A stretch of DNA of 64,000 nucleotides, taken from Shewanella fidelis ATCC BAA-318 (GTDB lineage Bacteria > Pseudomonadota > Gammaproteobacteria > Enterobacterales > Shewanellaceae). A program made the position numbers and the translations under genes. Under the pieces are notes generated by a model, which ran no database searches, was not told where the DNA came from, and saw nothing but the letters and a program-made list of their open reading frames with translations. Position 1 is the stretch's first letter. Each line of letters starts with the position of its first letter. Shown in pieces: positions 17,891 to 27,554 of this stretch. The DNA is taken from contig NZ_KI912458.1 in assembly GCF_000518605.1 (NCBI RefSeq), forward strand, positions 186,001 to 250,000, given 5' to 3'.

Positions 17891-18589
17891 CTAAGCGCAT
17901 TGAAAGCTGATGTTTGCTACCGCTGCACTTTGTGCACTGCTGTTTTCTGGCTCCATTAATAAGCTATTTATCTGTGAGCGACTACGCTTGCCGGTTTTCA
18001 GCAATATACTGGACACATGGCATTTGACGGTGCTGAGGCTTAAATGAAGTTGGTTGGCAATTTCCTTGTTGCTACTGCCATTTAAAAGGTGGAAAAAAAC
18101 TTGCTTCTCTCTACAAGAAAGTAAGTACTTATCACCTAATTGATTTAAAGAATGCTGACCGGTTTCTGATGAATTAACCAAGACTTTTAGTGCTAGTGAC
18201 ATCGCATCTCGACTAAACCATAACTGCTTATTTTCGATTGTGCGTAATGCTCTAATAAGCATTTCTAGTGTGAGTTCAGTGGTAATTAAACCTGAAAAAC
18301 CTTTAGAAATAATCTCTGCGACATTCGCTTCGTCAATATGAGTAGCATTAACTAATAGCCATTGCCCTCCACGTTGAATTGGAGGTATGCCATTTACAAC
18401 ATTAGTACCAAAAGTCGCGTTATCAAGGATCACAATTGTGTCTGACGTTAATTGGAAAAGGTTTTCGGTATTCTGTTGTTGAATAATTTTTTGAGTGTCA
18501 AATCTGCTGGCTAAAATAGCCGCTACAACAGCTTTCCATGTGTCATTGGTTGATACGATATATATACATTGTTCGTTTTGAACGGTCAT
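17891..18589 (-). CDS. LuxR/CsgD-like transcriptional regulator
   Basis: A 232-residue regulator. The C-terminal 60 residues form a LuxR-type helix-turn-helix (LSCREKQVFFHLLNG, then SNKEIANQLHLSLSTVKCHV). The N-terminal 130 residues are receiver-like in size but lack a clear acidic phospho-acceptor pocket, as in CsgD-type regulators. It precedes the fimbrial operon on the same strand, 157 bases upstream of the pilin start, and probably controls it. AAGGAATGAAAG precedes the ATG. Confidence 0.8.
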   Translation of the reverse strand: MTVQNEQCIYIVSTNDTWKAVVAAILASRFDTQKIIQQQNTENLFQLTSDTIVILDNATFGTNVVNGIPPIQRGGQWLLVNATHIDEANVAEIISKGFSGLITTELTLEMLIRALRTIENKQLWFSRDAMSLALKVLVNSSETGQHSLNQLGDKYLLSCREKQVFFHLLNGSSNKEIANQLHLSLSTVKCHVSSILLKTGKRSRSQINSLLMEPENSSAQSAAVANISFQCA

Positions 18590-19006
18590 CTTTCATTCCT
18601 TGAATTAACCCTATTTAGGCTAGCTTGCATTAAGTCATGTTGTGATAAATAAATCCTTGACGCTGCTCACTATTATGCTTTTTCACCTACCTTCTTTAGG
18701 CTATTTTGCTAGCAAAGATTGTAATTGGCTTGTTTGAGCGGGTTTGAATTAATCAAATATTCTTGGCGCAACTTGTTTGTAAATATTAAGTGACAACCCT
18801 TACTCATGCTTAGGTATAAAATTGACCAATCAGTACTTGCTTTACGTTCGCGTAAACGTCAGAGTGGTAAATATTGAGCAAGATCACATTTATATTGGCT
18901 AGAGAATAACCTCGGAACGACTCAACAACAAAGCCCTGTACCCCAAATTTTATATGGCTTTGGCGTCGTTTAAGTAAAGGTTAACTAGCGTATTAGCGGA
19001 GTAATT
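18590..19006. other. intergenic region upstream of the valine-degradation cluster
   Basis: About 415 bases between the divergent luxR-type gene and the thiolase gene. It holds the LiuR-like palindrome at 18841-18856. No ORF or RNA gene was recognised. Confidence 0.5.
18841..18856. promoter_or_regulatory. LiuR-like operator
   Basis: TTTACGTTCGCGTAAA is an inverted repeat of TTTACG with a four-base spacer, 150 bases before the thiolase gene. As I recall it, the LiuR (MerR-family) motif for branched-chain amino acid genes in gammaproteobacteria is of this form. A second CGTAAACGTCA half follows at once. Confidence 0.55.
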
Positions 19007-20197
19007 ATGAGTTCAGTTCAGTTAGATCAAGATATTGTTATTGTGGCAGCCAAGCGCACTCCTATGGGTGGGTTTCAAGGCGCGCTATCAAGTGTCGCTT
19101 CACCAAAGCTTGCTGCGACAGCAATCAAGGGCGTTATGCAACAAACGGGTTTAGCTGGTGAGCAGGTTGACGAAGTCTTAATGGGTTGTGTGCTTCCCGC
19201 AGGTCTTGGTCAAGCACCTGCACGTCAAGCAACGCTTGGGGCAGAGTTGCCATTGTCTGTTGGCGCAACCACAGTGAATAAAGTCTGTGGCTCAGGGATG
19301 AAAACCGTGATGTTGGCGCATGATTTAATTAAAGCTGGTAGCGCAAATGTTGTGGTTGCTGGTGGTATGGAAAGTATGAGCCAAGCACCATATTTATTGG
19401 ATAAAGCCCGCGGTGGAATGCGTATGGGGCATGGTAAAGTGCTAGATCATATGTTTCTTGACGGTCTTGAGGATGCCTACACTGGTGGCGCGATGGGGAC
19501 ATTTGCACAAAATACAGCAGATGACTTTAAGTTAACCCGAGAGCAGATGGATAGTTTTGCATTAAGCTCACTCGAAAAAGCCAATGCAGCAATTAACTCT
19601 GGCGCTTTTACCGATGAAATTACACCTGTGACAGTTGCAAACCGCCGCGGTGACATCGTGGTTGATACCGATGAACAACCGGGTAATGCACGCCCTGATA
19701 AAATCCCAACTCTGCGTCCCGCTTTTGCCAAAGATGGCACCATTACCGCAGCCAACTCCAGCTCAATTTCCGATGGTGCAGCAGCATTAATGCTCATGAC
19801 TCGTAGCCAAGCAAATGAATTAAAGCTGGATGTATTGGCCACAATTAAGGGCCATAGCACTCACGCACAAGAGCCATCAATGTTTACCACTGCACCCGTT
19901 GGTGCCATGAACAAACTCCTTAATAAGGTGAACTGGGATAAACAAGATGTTGATCTGTTCGAGATCAACGAAGCCTTTGCCATGGTGACAATGTTGGCAA
20001 TTTCTGAGCTTGGACTTGATGCCGGCAAGGTTAATGTTAATGGCGGTGCTTGCGCATTAGGCCATCCGATAGGTTGCTCGGGCGCTCGTGTGTTAGTCAC
20101 CCTAATCTATGCACTTAAAGCACGTGGCCTTAAGCGTGGTGTGGCATCACTTTGTATTGGTGGTGGTGAAGCAACAGCTATGGCGATTGAACTGTAA
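19007..20197 (+). CDS. acetyl-CoA C-acyltransferase (thiolase)
   Basis: A 396-residue thiolase, cleaving 3-ketoacyl-CoA or acetoacetyl-CoA with CoA. The acylated Cys is in NKVCGSGMKT (near 91). The base residues are in GGACALGHPIGCSGAR (His) and SLCIGGGEATAM (Cys), and NEAFAM is present. The close relatives are AtoB-type acetoacetyl-CoA thiolases. It heads the branched-chain acid cluster and would complete isoleucine or ketone breakdown. A good GGAG precedes the ATG. Confidence 0.92.
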   Translation: MSSVQLDQDIVIVAAKRTPMGGFQGALSSVASPKLAATAIKGVMQQTGLAGEQVDEVLMGCVLPAGLGQAPARQATLGAELPLSVGATTVNKVCGSGMKTVMLAHDLIKAGSANVVVAGGMESMSQAPYLLDKARGGMRMGHGKVLDHMFLDGLEDAYTGGAMGTFAQNTADDFKLTREQMDSFALSSLEKANAAINSGAFTDEITPVTVANRRGDIVVDTDEQPGNARPDKIPTLRPAFAKDGTITAANSSSISDGAAALMLMTRSQANELKLDVLATIKGHSTHAQEPSMFTTAPVGAMNKLLNKVNWDKQDVDLFEINEAFAMVTMLAISELGLDAGKVNVNGGACALGHPIGCSGARVLVTLIYALKARGLKRGVASLCIGGGEATAMAIEL

Positions 20198-20368
20198 TTT
20201 AAGCCTGTTAACGCTCTATTGGGGAAATGATAGAGCGAGTAAGTAAATCAAATAATCAACAAGACCGAACCTGCGCACAGCCACGGCAAACATAGCCAAA
20301 CAATAAGGCCAAGCAGGTTCACTATGGTGCAAATGTCAGTGATTGACTTTGCCAAATTAGGAAGCGAT

Positions 20369-21868
20369 ATGACAACTCAAGTGAAGCATTACATCAATGG
20401 CGAATGGGTATTAGGTCAAGGTGACAAGCAAATCGCCGTAACTAACCCTGCTAATAACCAAACGATAGCTGTGGTCAATGCGGCAACGGATGCCGAAGTG
20501 CTCAGTGCCATTGCTGGTGCTAAAGAGGCGTTTCAAAGTTGGAAAGAAGTGCCGGTCTCAGAACGTGCTCGGGTGATGCTTAAGTATCAGCACTTGTTAA
20601 AAGAGCACCATGATGAAATTGCCACCATTTTAGCGCAAGAGACTGGTAAAACCTTTGATGATGCTAAAGGCGATGTTTGGCGTGGTATTGAGGTAGCTGA
20701 ACACGCTTGTAATATCGCTTCTATGATGATGGGCGAAACCGTTGAAAATGTGGCTCGTTCTATCGATACCTATAGCTACACGCAGCCTTTAGGAGTGTGT
20801 GCAGGTATTACACCATTTAACTTTCCTGCGATGATCCCATTATGGATGTTCCCGTTAGCCATTGCCTGTGGTAACACATTTGTGCTTAAGCCATCAGAAC
20901 AAGATCCAATGACGCCGCAACGCTTAATAGAGTTGTTTGAACAAGCGGGGGCGCCAAAAGGCGTGGTGCAACTAATCCATGGTGATAAAAGCGCAGTGGA
21001 TATTTTACTCAGCCATGATGATATCAAAGCGATTTCATTTGTTGGTTCAGTCAACGTAGGTCAATACATCTACAAAACCGGTACCGATAACCTTAAGCGT
21101 GTGCAAGCTTTTGCCGGCGCTAAAAACCACTGCGTGATCATGCCTGATGCTAACAAGCAGCAAGTGATTAACAACTTAGTCGGAGCATCAGTAGGTGCGG
21201 CAGGTCAACGCTGCATGGCGCTATCAGTAGCGGTATTTGTTGGTGCGGCGAAAGAATGGATCCCTGAGCTGAAAGAGGCGATTGCTAAAGTTAAGCCTGG
21301 ACTTTGGAATGATAAAGACGCCGCTTATGGCCCGGTCATTAGTCCGGCAGCGAAACAGCGCATTATTGGCTTAATTGCTAAAGGTAAGGAAGAGGGGGCT
21401 GAATGTTTACTTGATGGCACCGATTATACTGTCGCGGGCTATGAGTCGGGCAACTGGGTTGGGCCAACCATGTTCGATAAAGTGACCACGGATATGAGCA
21501 TCTACCAAGAAGAGATTTTTGGACCAGTGCTTTGTTGCATGAATGCCGACACCCTGGAAGATGCGATTGCCATTGTCAACGATAGCCCTTATGGCAACGG
21601 CACTTCAATCTTTACAGCAAGCGGCGCGGCTGCGCGTAAGTATCAACATGAAATTGAAGTGGGCCAAGTGGGTATAAACGTGCCGATCCCTGTGCCACTA
21701 CCTTTCTTCTCATTTACAGGCTGGAAAGGCAGTTTCTATGGTGATCAGCATGCCTATGGTAAGCAAGCAGTGCGTTTTTACACAGAAACCAAAACCATTA
21801 CAGCGCGCTGGTTTGAGTCTGATATCGCCGTGGCATCAACACCGAATATGACTATTGACCTTAAATAA
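20369..21868 (+). CDS. mmsA: methylmalonate-semialdehyde dehydrogenase (CoA-acylating)
   Basis: Oxidises methylmalonate semialdehyde to propionyl-CoA with NAD and CoA, the last step of valine breakdown. The nucleophile is in [14 protein letters not shown] near residue 285, with the nucleotide fold around [13 protein letters not shown] start at the ATG at 20369 (499 residues), which follows AGGAAGCGAT; an ATG at 20324 in the same frame would add 15 atypical residues. Followed by a strong terminator, so later genes may also have their own promoter. Confidence 0.93.
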   Translation: MTTQVKHYINGEWVLGQGDKQIAVTNPANNQTIAVVNAATDAEVLSAIAGAKEAFQSWKEVPVSERARVMLKYQHLLKEHHDEIATILAQETGKTFDDAKGDVWRGIEVAEHACNIASMMMGETVENVARSIDTYSYTQPLGVCAGITPFNFPAMIPLWMFPLAIACGNTFVLKPSEQDPMTPQRLIELFEQAGAPKGVVQLIHGDKSAVDILLSHDDIKAISFVGSVNVGQYIYKTGTDNLKRVQAFAGAKNHCVIMPDANKQQVINNLVGASVGAAGQRCMALSVAVFVGAAKEWIPELKEAIAKVKPGLWNDKDAAYGPVISPAAKQRIIGLIAKGKEEGAECLLDGTDYTVAGYESGNWVGPTMFDKVTTDMSIYQEEIFGPVLCCMNADTLEDAIAIVNDSPYGNGTSIFTASGAAARKYQHEIEVGQVGINVPIPVPLPFFSFTGWKGSFYGDQHAYGKQAVRFYTETKTITARWFESDIAVASTPNMTIDLK

Positions 21869-21872
21869 ACAT

Positions 21873-21904
21873 AAGCTCGCCACCTTAATGGTGGCGAGCT
21901 TTTT
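21873..21904 (+). terminator. terminator after mmsA
   Basis: AAGCTCGCCACC and GGTGGCGAGCTT form a 12-base perfect stem with a five-base loop, followed by TTT. It splits the valine-degradation cluster into two likely transcripts. Confidence 0.88.
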
Positions 21905-22062
21905 GAGCTGATAAGTGTAATTAGTCGCTGCAACAAGCAAATATCACAAATTAATAATCAATAGAGGTCAGCTTGCTTAGCTGCAGGCATTACAAGACCC
22001 AAAGCTTTGACCCACATTAAGTGGTGTTTAGAGCATGAGACAGTATAAATAGGAGTACCCAG

Positions 22063-23220
22063 ATGGATTTCAACCTCAATGAAGACCAACGCCAATTTGC
22101 CGATCTGGCACAGCAGTTCGCCAAAGAAGAGCTTGCACCTTTTGCTGCGAAATGGGATGAAGAGCATCACTTCCCGAAAGACGTGATCCAAAAAGCCGGC
22201 GAGCTTGGTTTTTGCTCCTTATATTCGCCTGAATCAGAAGGCGGCATGGGACTGTCTCGCTTAGATGCATCGATTATTTTTGAGCAGCTATCTATGGGCT
22301 GTACCGCAACCACTGCGATGCTAACCATTCATAATATGGCGACTTGGATGATCACCAGTTTTGGCTCTGAAGTATTGCGTCAAGAGTGGTCTGAATCATT
22401 AACCACAGGGGAAAAGCTTGCCTCTTACTGTTTAACTGAACCCGGTTCTGGAAGTGACGCGGCATCATTACAAACCAAAGCGGTGCGTGAAGGCGATGAA
22501 TATGTGATTTCAGGTTCAAAGGTATTCATCTCAGGTGCAGGCGCAACCGAAATGTTGGTGGTGATGTGTCGTACCGGTGAAGCGGGACCAAAAGGTATTT
22601 CAGCCATTGCTGTGCCAGCAGATGCTGCAGGTATTATTTATGGTAAAGCTGAAGACAAGATGGGCTGGAATGCACAGCCAACTAGGCAAATCACCTTTGA
22701 AAATGTGCGTGTGCCAGTGGCTTATCTACTTGGCGAAGAAGGTCAAGGCTTTACCTTTGCGATGAAAGGTCTTGATGGTGGACGGATCAATATTGCAACT
22801 TGTTCAATCGGTACAGCGCAAGCAGCCCTTGAGCGTGCCACTGAATATATGAATGAGCGCAAACAGTTTGGTAAACCGCTGGCGGCGTTTCAAGCGTTAC
22901 AGTTCAAACTTGCTGACATGGCAACAGAACTGGTCGCTGCGCGTCAATTGGTACGTTTAGCAGCGTTTAAGTTAGACGTTCAAGATCCTGAAGCTACAGC
23001 CTATTGCGCGATGGCGAAACGCTTTGCCACAGATATCGGCTTTAAAGTGTGTGACGAAGCATTACAGATCCACGGCGGTTACGGCTACATTCGTGAATAC
23101 CCATTAGAGCGCCATATGCGTGACGTGCGAGTACACCAAATTTTAGAGGGAACCAACGAAATCATGCGCTTAATTATTTCTCGTCGTTTGTTAGATGAAA
23201 ACGCGGGCGCAATTTTATAG
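22063..23220 (+). CDS. acyl-CoA dehydrogenase (isobutyryl-CoA type)
   Basis: A 385-residue FAD enzyme introducing a 2,3 double bond into short branched acyl-CoA. Motifs: YCLTEPGSGSDAASL near residue 125, GMNAQP-type segment KMGWNAQPTRQ, QIHGGYGYIREYP and the C-terminal EGTNEIMRLIISR, which carries the usual catalytic Glu position. Placed between mmsA and the hydratase genes, it is best read as isobutyryl-CoA dehydrogenase, though other short-chain substrates are possible. AGGAGTACCCAG precedes the ATG. Confidence 0.9.
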   Translation: MDFNLNEDQRQFADLAQQFAKEELAPFAAKWDEEHHFPKDVIQKAGELGFCSLYSPESEGGMGLSRLDASIIFEQLSMGCTATTAMLTIHNMATWMITSFGSEVLRQEWSESLTTGEKLASYCLTEPGSGSDAASLQTKAVREGDEYVISGSKVFISGAGATEMLVVMCRTGEAGPKGISAIAVPADAAGIIYGKAEDKMGWNAQPTRQITFENVRVPVAYLLGEEGQGFTFAMKGLDGGRINIATCSIGTAQAALERATEYMNERKQFGKPLAAFQALQFKLADMATELVAARQLVRLAAFKLDVQDPEATAYCAMAKRFATDIGFKVCDEALQIHGGYGYIREYPLERHMRDVRVHQILEGTNEIMRLIISRRLLDENAGAIL

Positions 23221-23277
23221 AGATTGACGCTAACAAGTCGTCACTTGCTTGATTTCAGGATTGTAACAGGAGTTTTT

Positions 23278-24069
23278 ATGACAGTAGCAACAGATAATAG
23301 CTTATTGAAGCAGCAAATAGTTGGCAATACCGCGGTAATTAGTATCAATAATCCGCCAGCCAATACATGGACCGCTGAGAGCTTACAAGAACTAAAACAT
23401 GAAGTATTAGCGTTAAATGAGAATAAAGACGTTTACGCCTTGGTGATCACTGGTGAGGGCAATAAGTTTTTCTCTGCGGGAGCTGATTTAAAATTGTTTG
23501 CTGATGGCGATAAACAAAATGCCGCTGAAATGGCAGGTTATTTTGGTGAAGCTTTTGAAACATTAAGTGCTTTTCGTGGTGTGTCTATTGCTGCGATTAA
23601 CGGCTACGCCATGGGCGGTGGCTTAGAAGTGGCACTGGCTTGTGATTTACGTATTTGTGAAGAGCAGGCACAGTTAGCATTGCCTGAAGCGACTGTTGGT
23701 TTACTGCCCTGTGCTGGTGGTACCCAAAACTTAACCGCTCTTGTGGGTGAAGGTTGGGCAAAACGTATGATTTTGTGTGGTGAGCGCATCTCAGCTGAAA
23801 AAGCAGAAAAAATCGGCTTAGTTGAAGAAGTGGTTGCACAGGGTAATGGCTTTAATGCAGCTATGGGGCTGGCTGAAAAAGTGGCCAATCAAAGCCCGAG
23901 CAGTGTTAAAGCCTGCAAAACGCTAGTTCAAGCTGGCCGCAGTATGCCGCGTTCACAAGCGCTCCCTCTTGAGCGAGAGTTATTTGTTGAGCTGTTTGAT
24001 ACCCAAGATCAAGCAGAAGGGGTAAATGCGTTTTTGAACAAGCGCAAAGCAAATTGGAAGAATGCCTAA
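23278..24069 (+). CDS. enoyl-CoA hydratase
   Basis: A 263-residue crotonase-family hydratase. The oxyanion-hole motif GYAMGGGLEVALACDLRI and the second Glu in LPEATVGLLPCAGGTQNL give both catalytic glutamates. I choose the ATG at 23278, which follows CAGGAG; the frame opens 54 bases earlier without support. It would hydrate methacrylyl-CoA to 3-hydroxyisobutyryl-CoA, the substrate of the next enzyme, whose start overlaps its stop (TAATG). Confidence 0.9.
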   Translation: MTVATDNSLLKQQIVGNTAVISINNPPANTWTAESLQELKHEVLALNENKDVYALVITGEGNKFFSAGADLKLFADGDKQNAAEMAGYFGEAFETLSAFRGVSIAAINGYAMGGGLEVALACDLRICEEQAQLALPEATVGLLPCAGGTQNLTALVGEGWAKRMILCGERISAEKAEKIGLVEEVVAQGNGFNAAMGLAEKVANQSPSSVKACKTLVQAGRSMPRSQALPLERELFVELFDTQDQAEGVNAFLNKRKANWKNA

Positions 24070-25211
24070 TGAGTGAGGTTAATAGCGAGCAAGTGCTGTT
24101 TAGCACCTTGCAAACCCCATCGACTAAGCGCATTGGTGTGGCGACGTTAAATATCGAAAAAGCCCTTAACGCATTAAACCTGAATATGGTGCAGTTATTA
24201 GCTGCGCAGCTCAGCGCTTGGCAAAAAGATGATTCAATTGTTGCAGTGATACTTGATGGCGCAGGTGAAAAAGCGTTTTGTGCTGGCGGTGATGTACGAG
24301 CAATTCATCAAGCATCAATTGCTTCTCCGGGAGAAGTAACTCAATCTGCGACGGAGTTTTTTAGCCAAGAGTATCAGCTAGATTACTTGCTACATACCTT
24401 TGGTAAGCCCGTTATTGTTTGGGGTGACGGCATTGTGATGGGCGGCGGTTTAGGTTTAATGGCGGGAGCAAGCCATCGTATCGTTACTGAACGTTCACGT
24501 ATTGCGATGCCAGAGGTCACTATCGGCTTATATCCTGATGTTGGTGGCAGTTACTTCTTAAATCGTATGCCGGGCAAAAGTGGCTTATTTTTAGGTATGA
24601 CCGCTTACAACATGTCGGCTAGCGATGCGTTGTATGTAGGGATAGGCAACTACTACCTTAACTCTGACCACAAAGGCACCTTGCTGGCGCAGTTATCGCA
24701 GCTTGATTGGCAAGATGATGCCGACACTAACCACCAATTATTAAGCTATATGCTTCAGAGTATTAGTGCTGGCGGGCTTGCTCAAGCAGGTGTCAGCCAG
24801 CTTGAACAACATCAATCGTTAATTGATGAACTGATGACGGGTTCGCTTGTTGACATTCAAACCAAAGTGCAGCAACTACAAAAGCATGTCTTAGAAGATA
24901 AGCCTTGGCTAGCTAAGGCACTGAAAACCATGCTGGCAGGTAGCCCTATTAGCTTGAGTTTAGTGCATTTGCAGTCAAGCTTTAGTTCTGAGCTGAGCTT
25001 AGCTCAGTGCTTTAAGTTGGAATTGGGGCTAAGTGTTAATTGCTGCGCTAAGGCTGACTTTAGCGAGGGAGTGCGAGCTTTACTCATTGATAAAGATCGT
25101 AATCCAAAGTGGCTGTTTAGTGATGTGGCAGCTATCCCTGATGGCTTTGTCGCAAGTTTATTGCAATCTCCATGGGAAGAGAGCCTGCATCCACTAAAGG
25201 ATTTGCACTAA
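24069..25211 (+). CDS. 3-hydroxyisobutyryl-CoA hydrolase
   Basis: A 380-residue crotonase-fold hydrolase releasing 3-hydroxyisobutyrate from its CoA ester. Diagnostic segments are FCAGGDVRAIH, GIVMGGGLGLMAGASHRIV and PEVTIGLYPDVGGSYFLNRM, which resemble HIBCH rather than hydratases. The start at 24069 overlaps the previous stop by one base, implying translational coupling. An upstream ATG at 24054 is in frame but inside the hydratase gene. Confidence 0.9.
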   Translation: MSEVNSEQVLFSTLQTPSTKRIGVATLNIEKALNALNLNMVQLLAAQLSAWQKDDSIVAVILDGAGEKAFCAGGDVRAIHQASIASPGEVTQSATEFFSQEYQLDYLLHTFGKPVIVWGDGIVMGGGLGLMAGASHRIVTERSRIAMPEVTIGLYPDVGGSYFLNRMPGKSGLFLGMTAYNMSASDALYVGIGNYYLNSDHKGTLLAQLSQLDWQDDADTNHQLLSYMLQSISAGGLAQAGVSQLEQHQSLIDELMTGSLVDIQTKVQQLQKHVLEDKPWLAKALKTMLAGSPISLSLVHLQSSFSSELSLAQCFKLELGLSVNCCAKADFSEGVRALLIDKDRNPKWLFSDVAAIPDGFVASLLQSPWEESLHPLKDLH

Positions 25212-25332
25212 TTAATAGCCAAGATGAGCTTATTAAACGGATTAACAGCTAAACGCTAGCGGTGAGTAGTTTTAGCCGCAATAGGGAGCACAATCCTTAC
25301 CAATTACTCACATACGTGAGCGGGAGCGAGAC

Positions 25333-26250
25333 ATGAGTACAGTAGCATTTATAGGTTTAGGAAATATGGGCGGGCCGATGGCGGCCAATCTAATTAAAGC
25401 GGGTTTTACCGTTAAAGTATTTGATTTGGTTCCTGCGGCCATGCAGACACTTGCAGAGCAGGGGGCGTTAACAGCAAATAGTGCGTGTGGCGCAGCTGCT
25501 GGAGCTGACATAGTGATCACTATGCTGCCTGCTGGTAAGCATGTACGTAGTCTGTATGTGGGTGATGATAACGCTAAAGGTTTAATCGATGTTGTCGCAG
25601 CCGGTACTTTACTCATTGACTGCTCAACCATTGATGCCGACAGTGCACGTTTTGTGGCAAAACATGCAGCTGAAAAAGAGCTGGCATTTATTGATGCACC
25701 CGTGTCGGGTGGCACTGCAGGTGCGGCAGCAGGCACGTTAACCTTTATTTGTGGTGGTAGTGATAGCGCATTTGAGCAAGCGCAAGGCGTACTTAATGCC
25801 ATGGGTGGCAATATCTTCCACGCAGGTGCTGCGGGTGCTGGGCAAGTCGCTAAAATATGTAATAATATGCTGCTGTCGGTACTTATGGTTGCTACATCTG
25901 AGTCTTTGCAGATGGGGATAGATCATGGACTCGACCCGCAAATACTGTCTGATATTATGAAAGTCAGTAGTGGTGGCAATTGGACTTTGGATAAATATAA
26001 TCCTTGTCCTGGTGTCATGGAGTCTGTGCCATCATCAAATGGTTACCAAGGCGGCTTTATGGTTGATTTGATGGTAAAAGATTTAGGTTTGTCGCAAGAA
26101 GCAGCGCTACTATCTAATTCAAGCACGCCGATGGGCGCTTTAGCGCGTAGTCTTTATGTTAATCATGCTAAGCAAGGCAACGGTAAGCGTGATTTTTCGA
26201 GCATTTTTGAGCAGTTTGCTCATTCAGAACAGATAAAAAATAAAGGGTGA
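25333..26250 (+). CDS. mmsB: 3-hydroxyisobutyrate dehydrogenase MmsB
   Basis: A 305-residue beta-hydroxyacid dehydrogenase oxidising 3-hydroxyisobutyrate to methylmalonate semialdehyde, the substrate of MmsA. The dinucleotide fold is FIGLGNMGGPMAANLIKAGF at the N terminus. The substrate motif is DAPVSGGTAGAAAG and the catalytic Lys is in GAGQVAKICNNMLL. The start follows GCGGGAGCGAGAC. Four bases separate it from the following SDR gene. Confidence 0.94.
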   Translation: MSTVAFIGLGNMGGPMAANLIKAGFTVKVFDLVPAAMQTLAEQGALTANSACGAAAGADIVITMLPAGKHVRSLYVGDDNAKGLIDVVAAGTLLIDCSTIDADSARFVAKHAAEKELAFIDAPVSGGTAGAAAGTLTFICGGSDSAFEQAQGVLNAMGGNIFHAGAAGAGQVAKICNNMLLSVLMVATSESLQMGIDHGLDPQILSDIMKVSSGGNWTLDKYNPCPGVMESVPSSNGYQGGFMVDLMVKDLGLSQEAALLSNSSTPMGALARSLYVNHAKQGNGKRDFSSIFEQFAHSEQIKNKG

Positions 26251-26254
26251 TCCA

Positions 26255-27013
26255 ATGGATTTAAAAGATAAGGTTGTTGTTATTACTGGCGGTGCTGGTG
26301 GGCTAGGTTACGCGATGGCGGAGAATTTAGCGGCCGCAGGTGCCAAATTAGCACTTATCGACGTTGACCAAGAGAAGTTGGAAAAAGCCTGTGCAAACAT
26401 TGGTGCCACTACTGAAGTACAAGGTTATGCGGTTGATATTACTGATGAAGAGGATGTATTTGCCACCTTCCAGTTTATTAAAGAGGATTTTGGTCAAGTA
26501 AACGTATTGGTGAATAACGCGGGTATTTTACGTGATGGCTTATTGCTTAAAGCAAAAGAGGGCCAAGTGTATGACCGTATGTCGTTTGATCAATTCCAAT
26601 CGGTAATTAATGTTAATTTGACTGGCTCATTCTTGTGTGGTCGTGAAGCGGCAGCAGCTATGATTGAAACCGGTCAGCAAGGCGTGATCATCAATATTTC
26701 AAGCCTTGCTAAAGCAGGTAACATGGGCCAATCAAACTACGCTGCGTCAAAAGCGGGTGTAGCCGCAATGAGCGTGGGTTGGGCAAAAGAGCTGGCACGT
26801 TACAATATTCGTAGCGCCGCTGTGGCACCGGGCGTAATTGAAACTGAAATGACTGCGGCGATGAAGCCAGAAGCACTAGAGCGTTTAGAGAAAATGGTAC
26901 CCGTTGGCCGTTTAGGTCAAGCGGATGAAATCGCTTCAACTGTGCGCTTCATTATCGAAAACGATTATGTTAATGGTCGCGTATTTGAAATCGACGGTGG
27001 TATCCGTTTGTAA
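26255..27013 (+). CDS. SDR dehydrogenase, likely 3-hydroxyacyl-CoA type
   Basis: A 252-residue classical short-chain dehydrogenase: VITGGAGGLGYAMAENL, NNAG, and ISSLAKAGN with YAASK give the nucleotide site and the Ser-Tyr-Lys triad. The C terminus is RVFEIDGGIRL. From its place at the end of the cluster it may oxidise 2-methyl-3-hydroxybutyryl-CoA in isoleucine breakdown; the sequence alone only supports a FabG/HSD17B10-like enzyme. Confidence 0.85.
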   Translation: MDLKDKVVVITGGAGGLGYAMAENLAAAGAKLALIDVDQEKLEKACANIGATTEVQGYAVDITDEEDVFATFQFIKEDFGQVNVLVNNAGILRDGLLLKAKEGQVYDRMSFDQFQSVINVNLTGSFLCGREAAAAMIETGQQGVIINISSLAKAGNMGQSNYAASKAGVAAMSVGWAKELARYNIRSAAVAPGVIETEMTAAMKPEALERLEKMVPVGRLGQADEIASTVRFIIENDYVNGRVFEIDGGIRL

Positions 27014-27074
27014 GCTTACTGCCTATGAAAATGGTGCCAATGCCGAGGTTGTGCAGCTGGTACTATTGCAGTTT

Positions 27075-27100
27075 AAAAACGGGCGTTGGCCCGTTTTTTT
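27075..27100 (+). terminator. terminator of the valine-degradation cluster
   Basis: AAAAACGGGC, loop GTTG, GCCCGTTTTT with two further T bases: a textbook intrinsic terminator 60 bases after the SDR gene. Confidence 0.93.
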
Positions 27101-27269
27101 ATAGCTAAATATCAGAATTTGAATAATGTTTTAGTGTTGGGTCATAATAGCTTAAGCCGCTAAGCGACTCAGGGGATTTTTGGCAAGCTTATTCAATTCG
27201 AATAACAGCAATCTCGCTGAGCGACCAAATGTATATACTGAACAGTATTGAAAGGAGTGTGAGAACGAA

Positions 27270-27500
27270 ATGGATAAGCTTGAAAGAGCGACAAAAATAA
27301 TGATGTTAGTTGTGGGTTGTGTCGGTCTGGCGGTGATCTATTTCGGTTTTTTTTATCTATTATTCACAGGTAAAAGCACGGCAGCTATCCCTTGGTATAT
27401 TCTGTTATCGCCATGGGTGTGTATCTATTTTGGTTTAAGTCGCCATAAGCAAATCGGTGTGATTAATTGGTTTGTGAATAAATTCCGTCGTAAATCTTAG
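27270..27500 (+). CDS. small two-helix membrane protein
   Basis: A 76-residue protein with two hydrophobic helices (MMLVVGCVGLAVIYFGFFY and PWYILLSPWVCIYFGLS) and a basic C terminus, VNKFRRKS. AAGGAG is present upstream but about 12 bases from the ATG. Unknown function. It lies just before the S9-like lipoprotein gene, with 54 bases between, and could share its promoter. Confidence 0.6.
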   Translation: MDKLERATKIMMLVVGCVGLAVIYFGFFYLLFTGKSTAAIPWYILLSPWVCIYFGLSRHKQIGVINWFVNKFRRKS

Positions 27501-27554
27501 GTATTGATAATAAATAAGCTAATGGTCGTTTTGGGACTGCAGGTTAGGTAAGAA

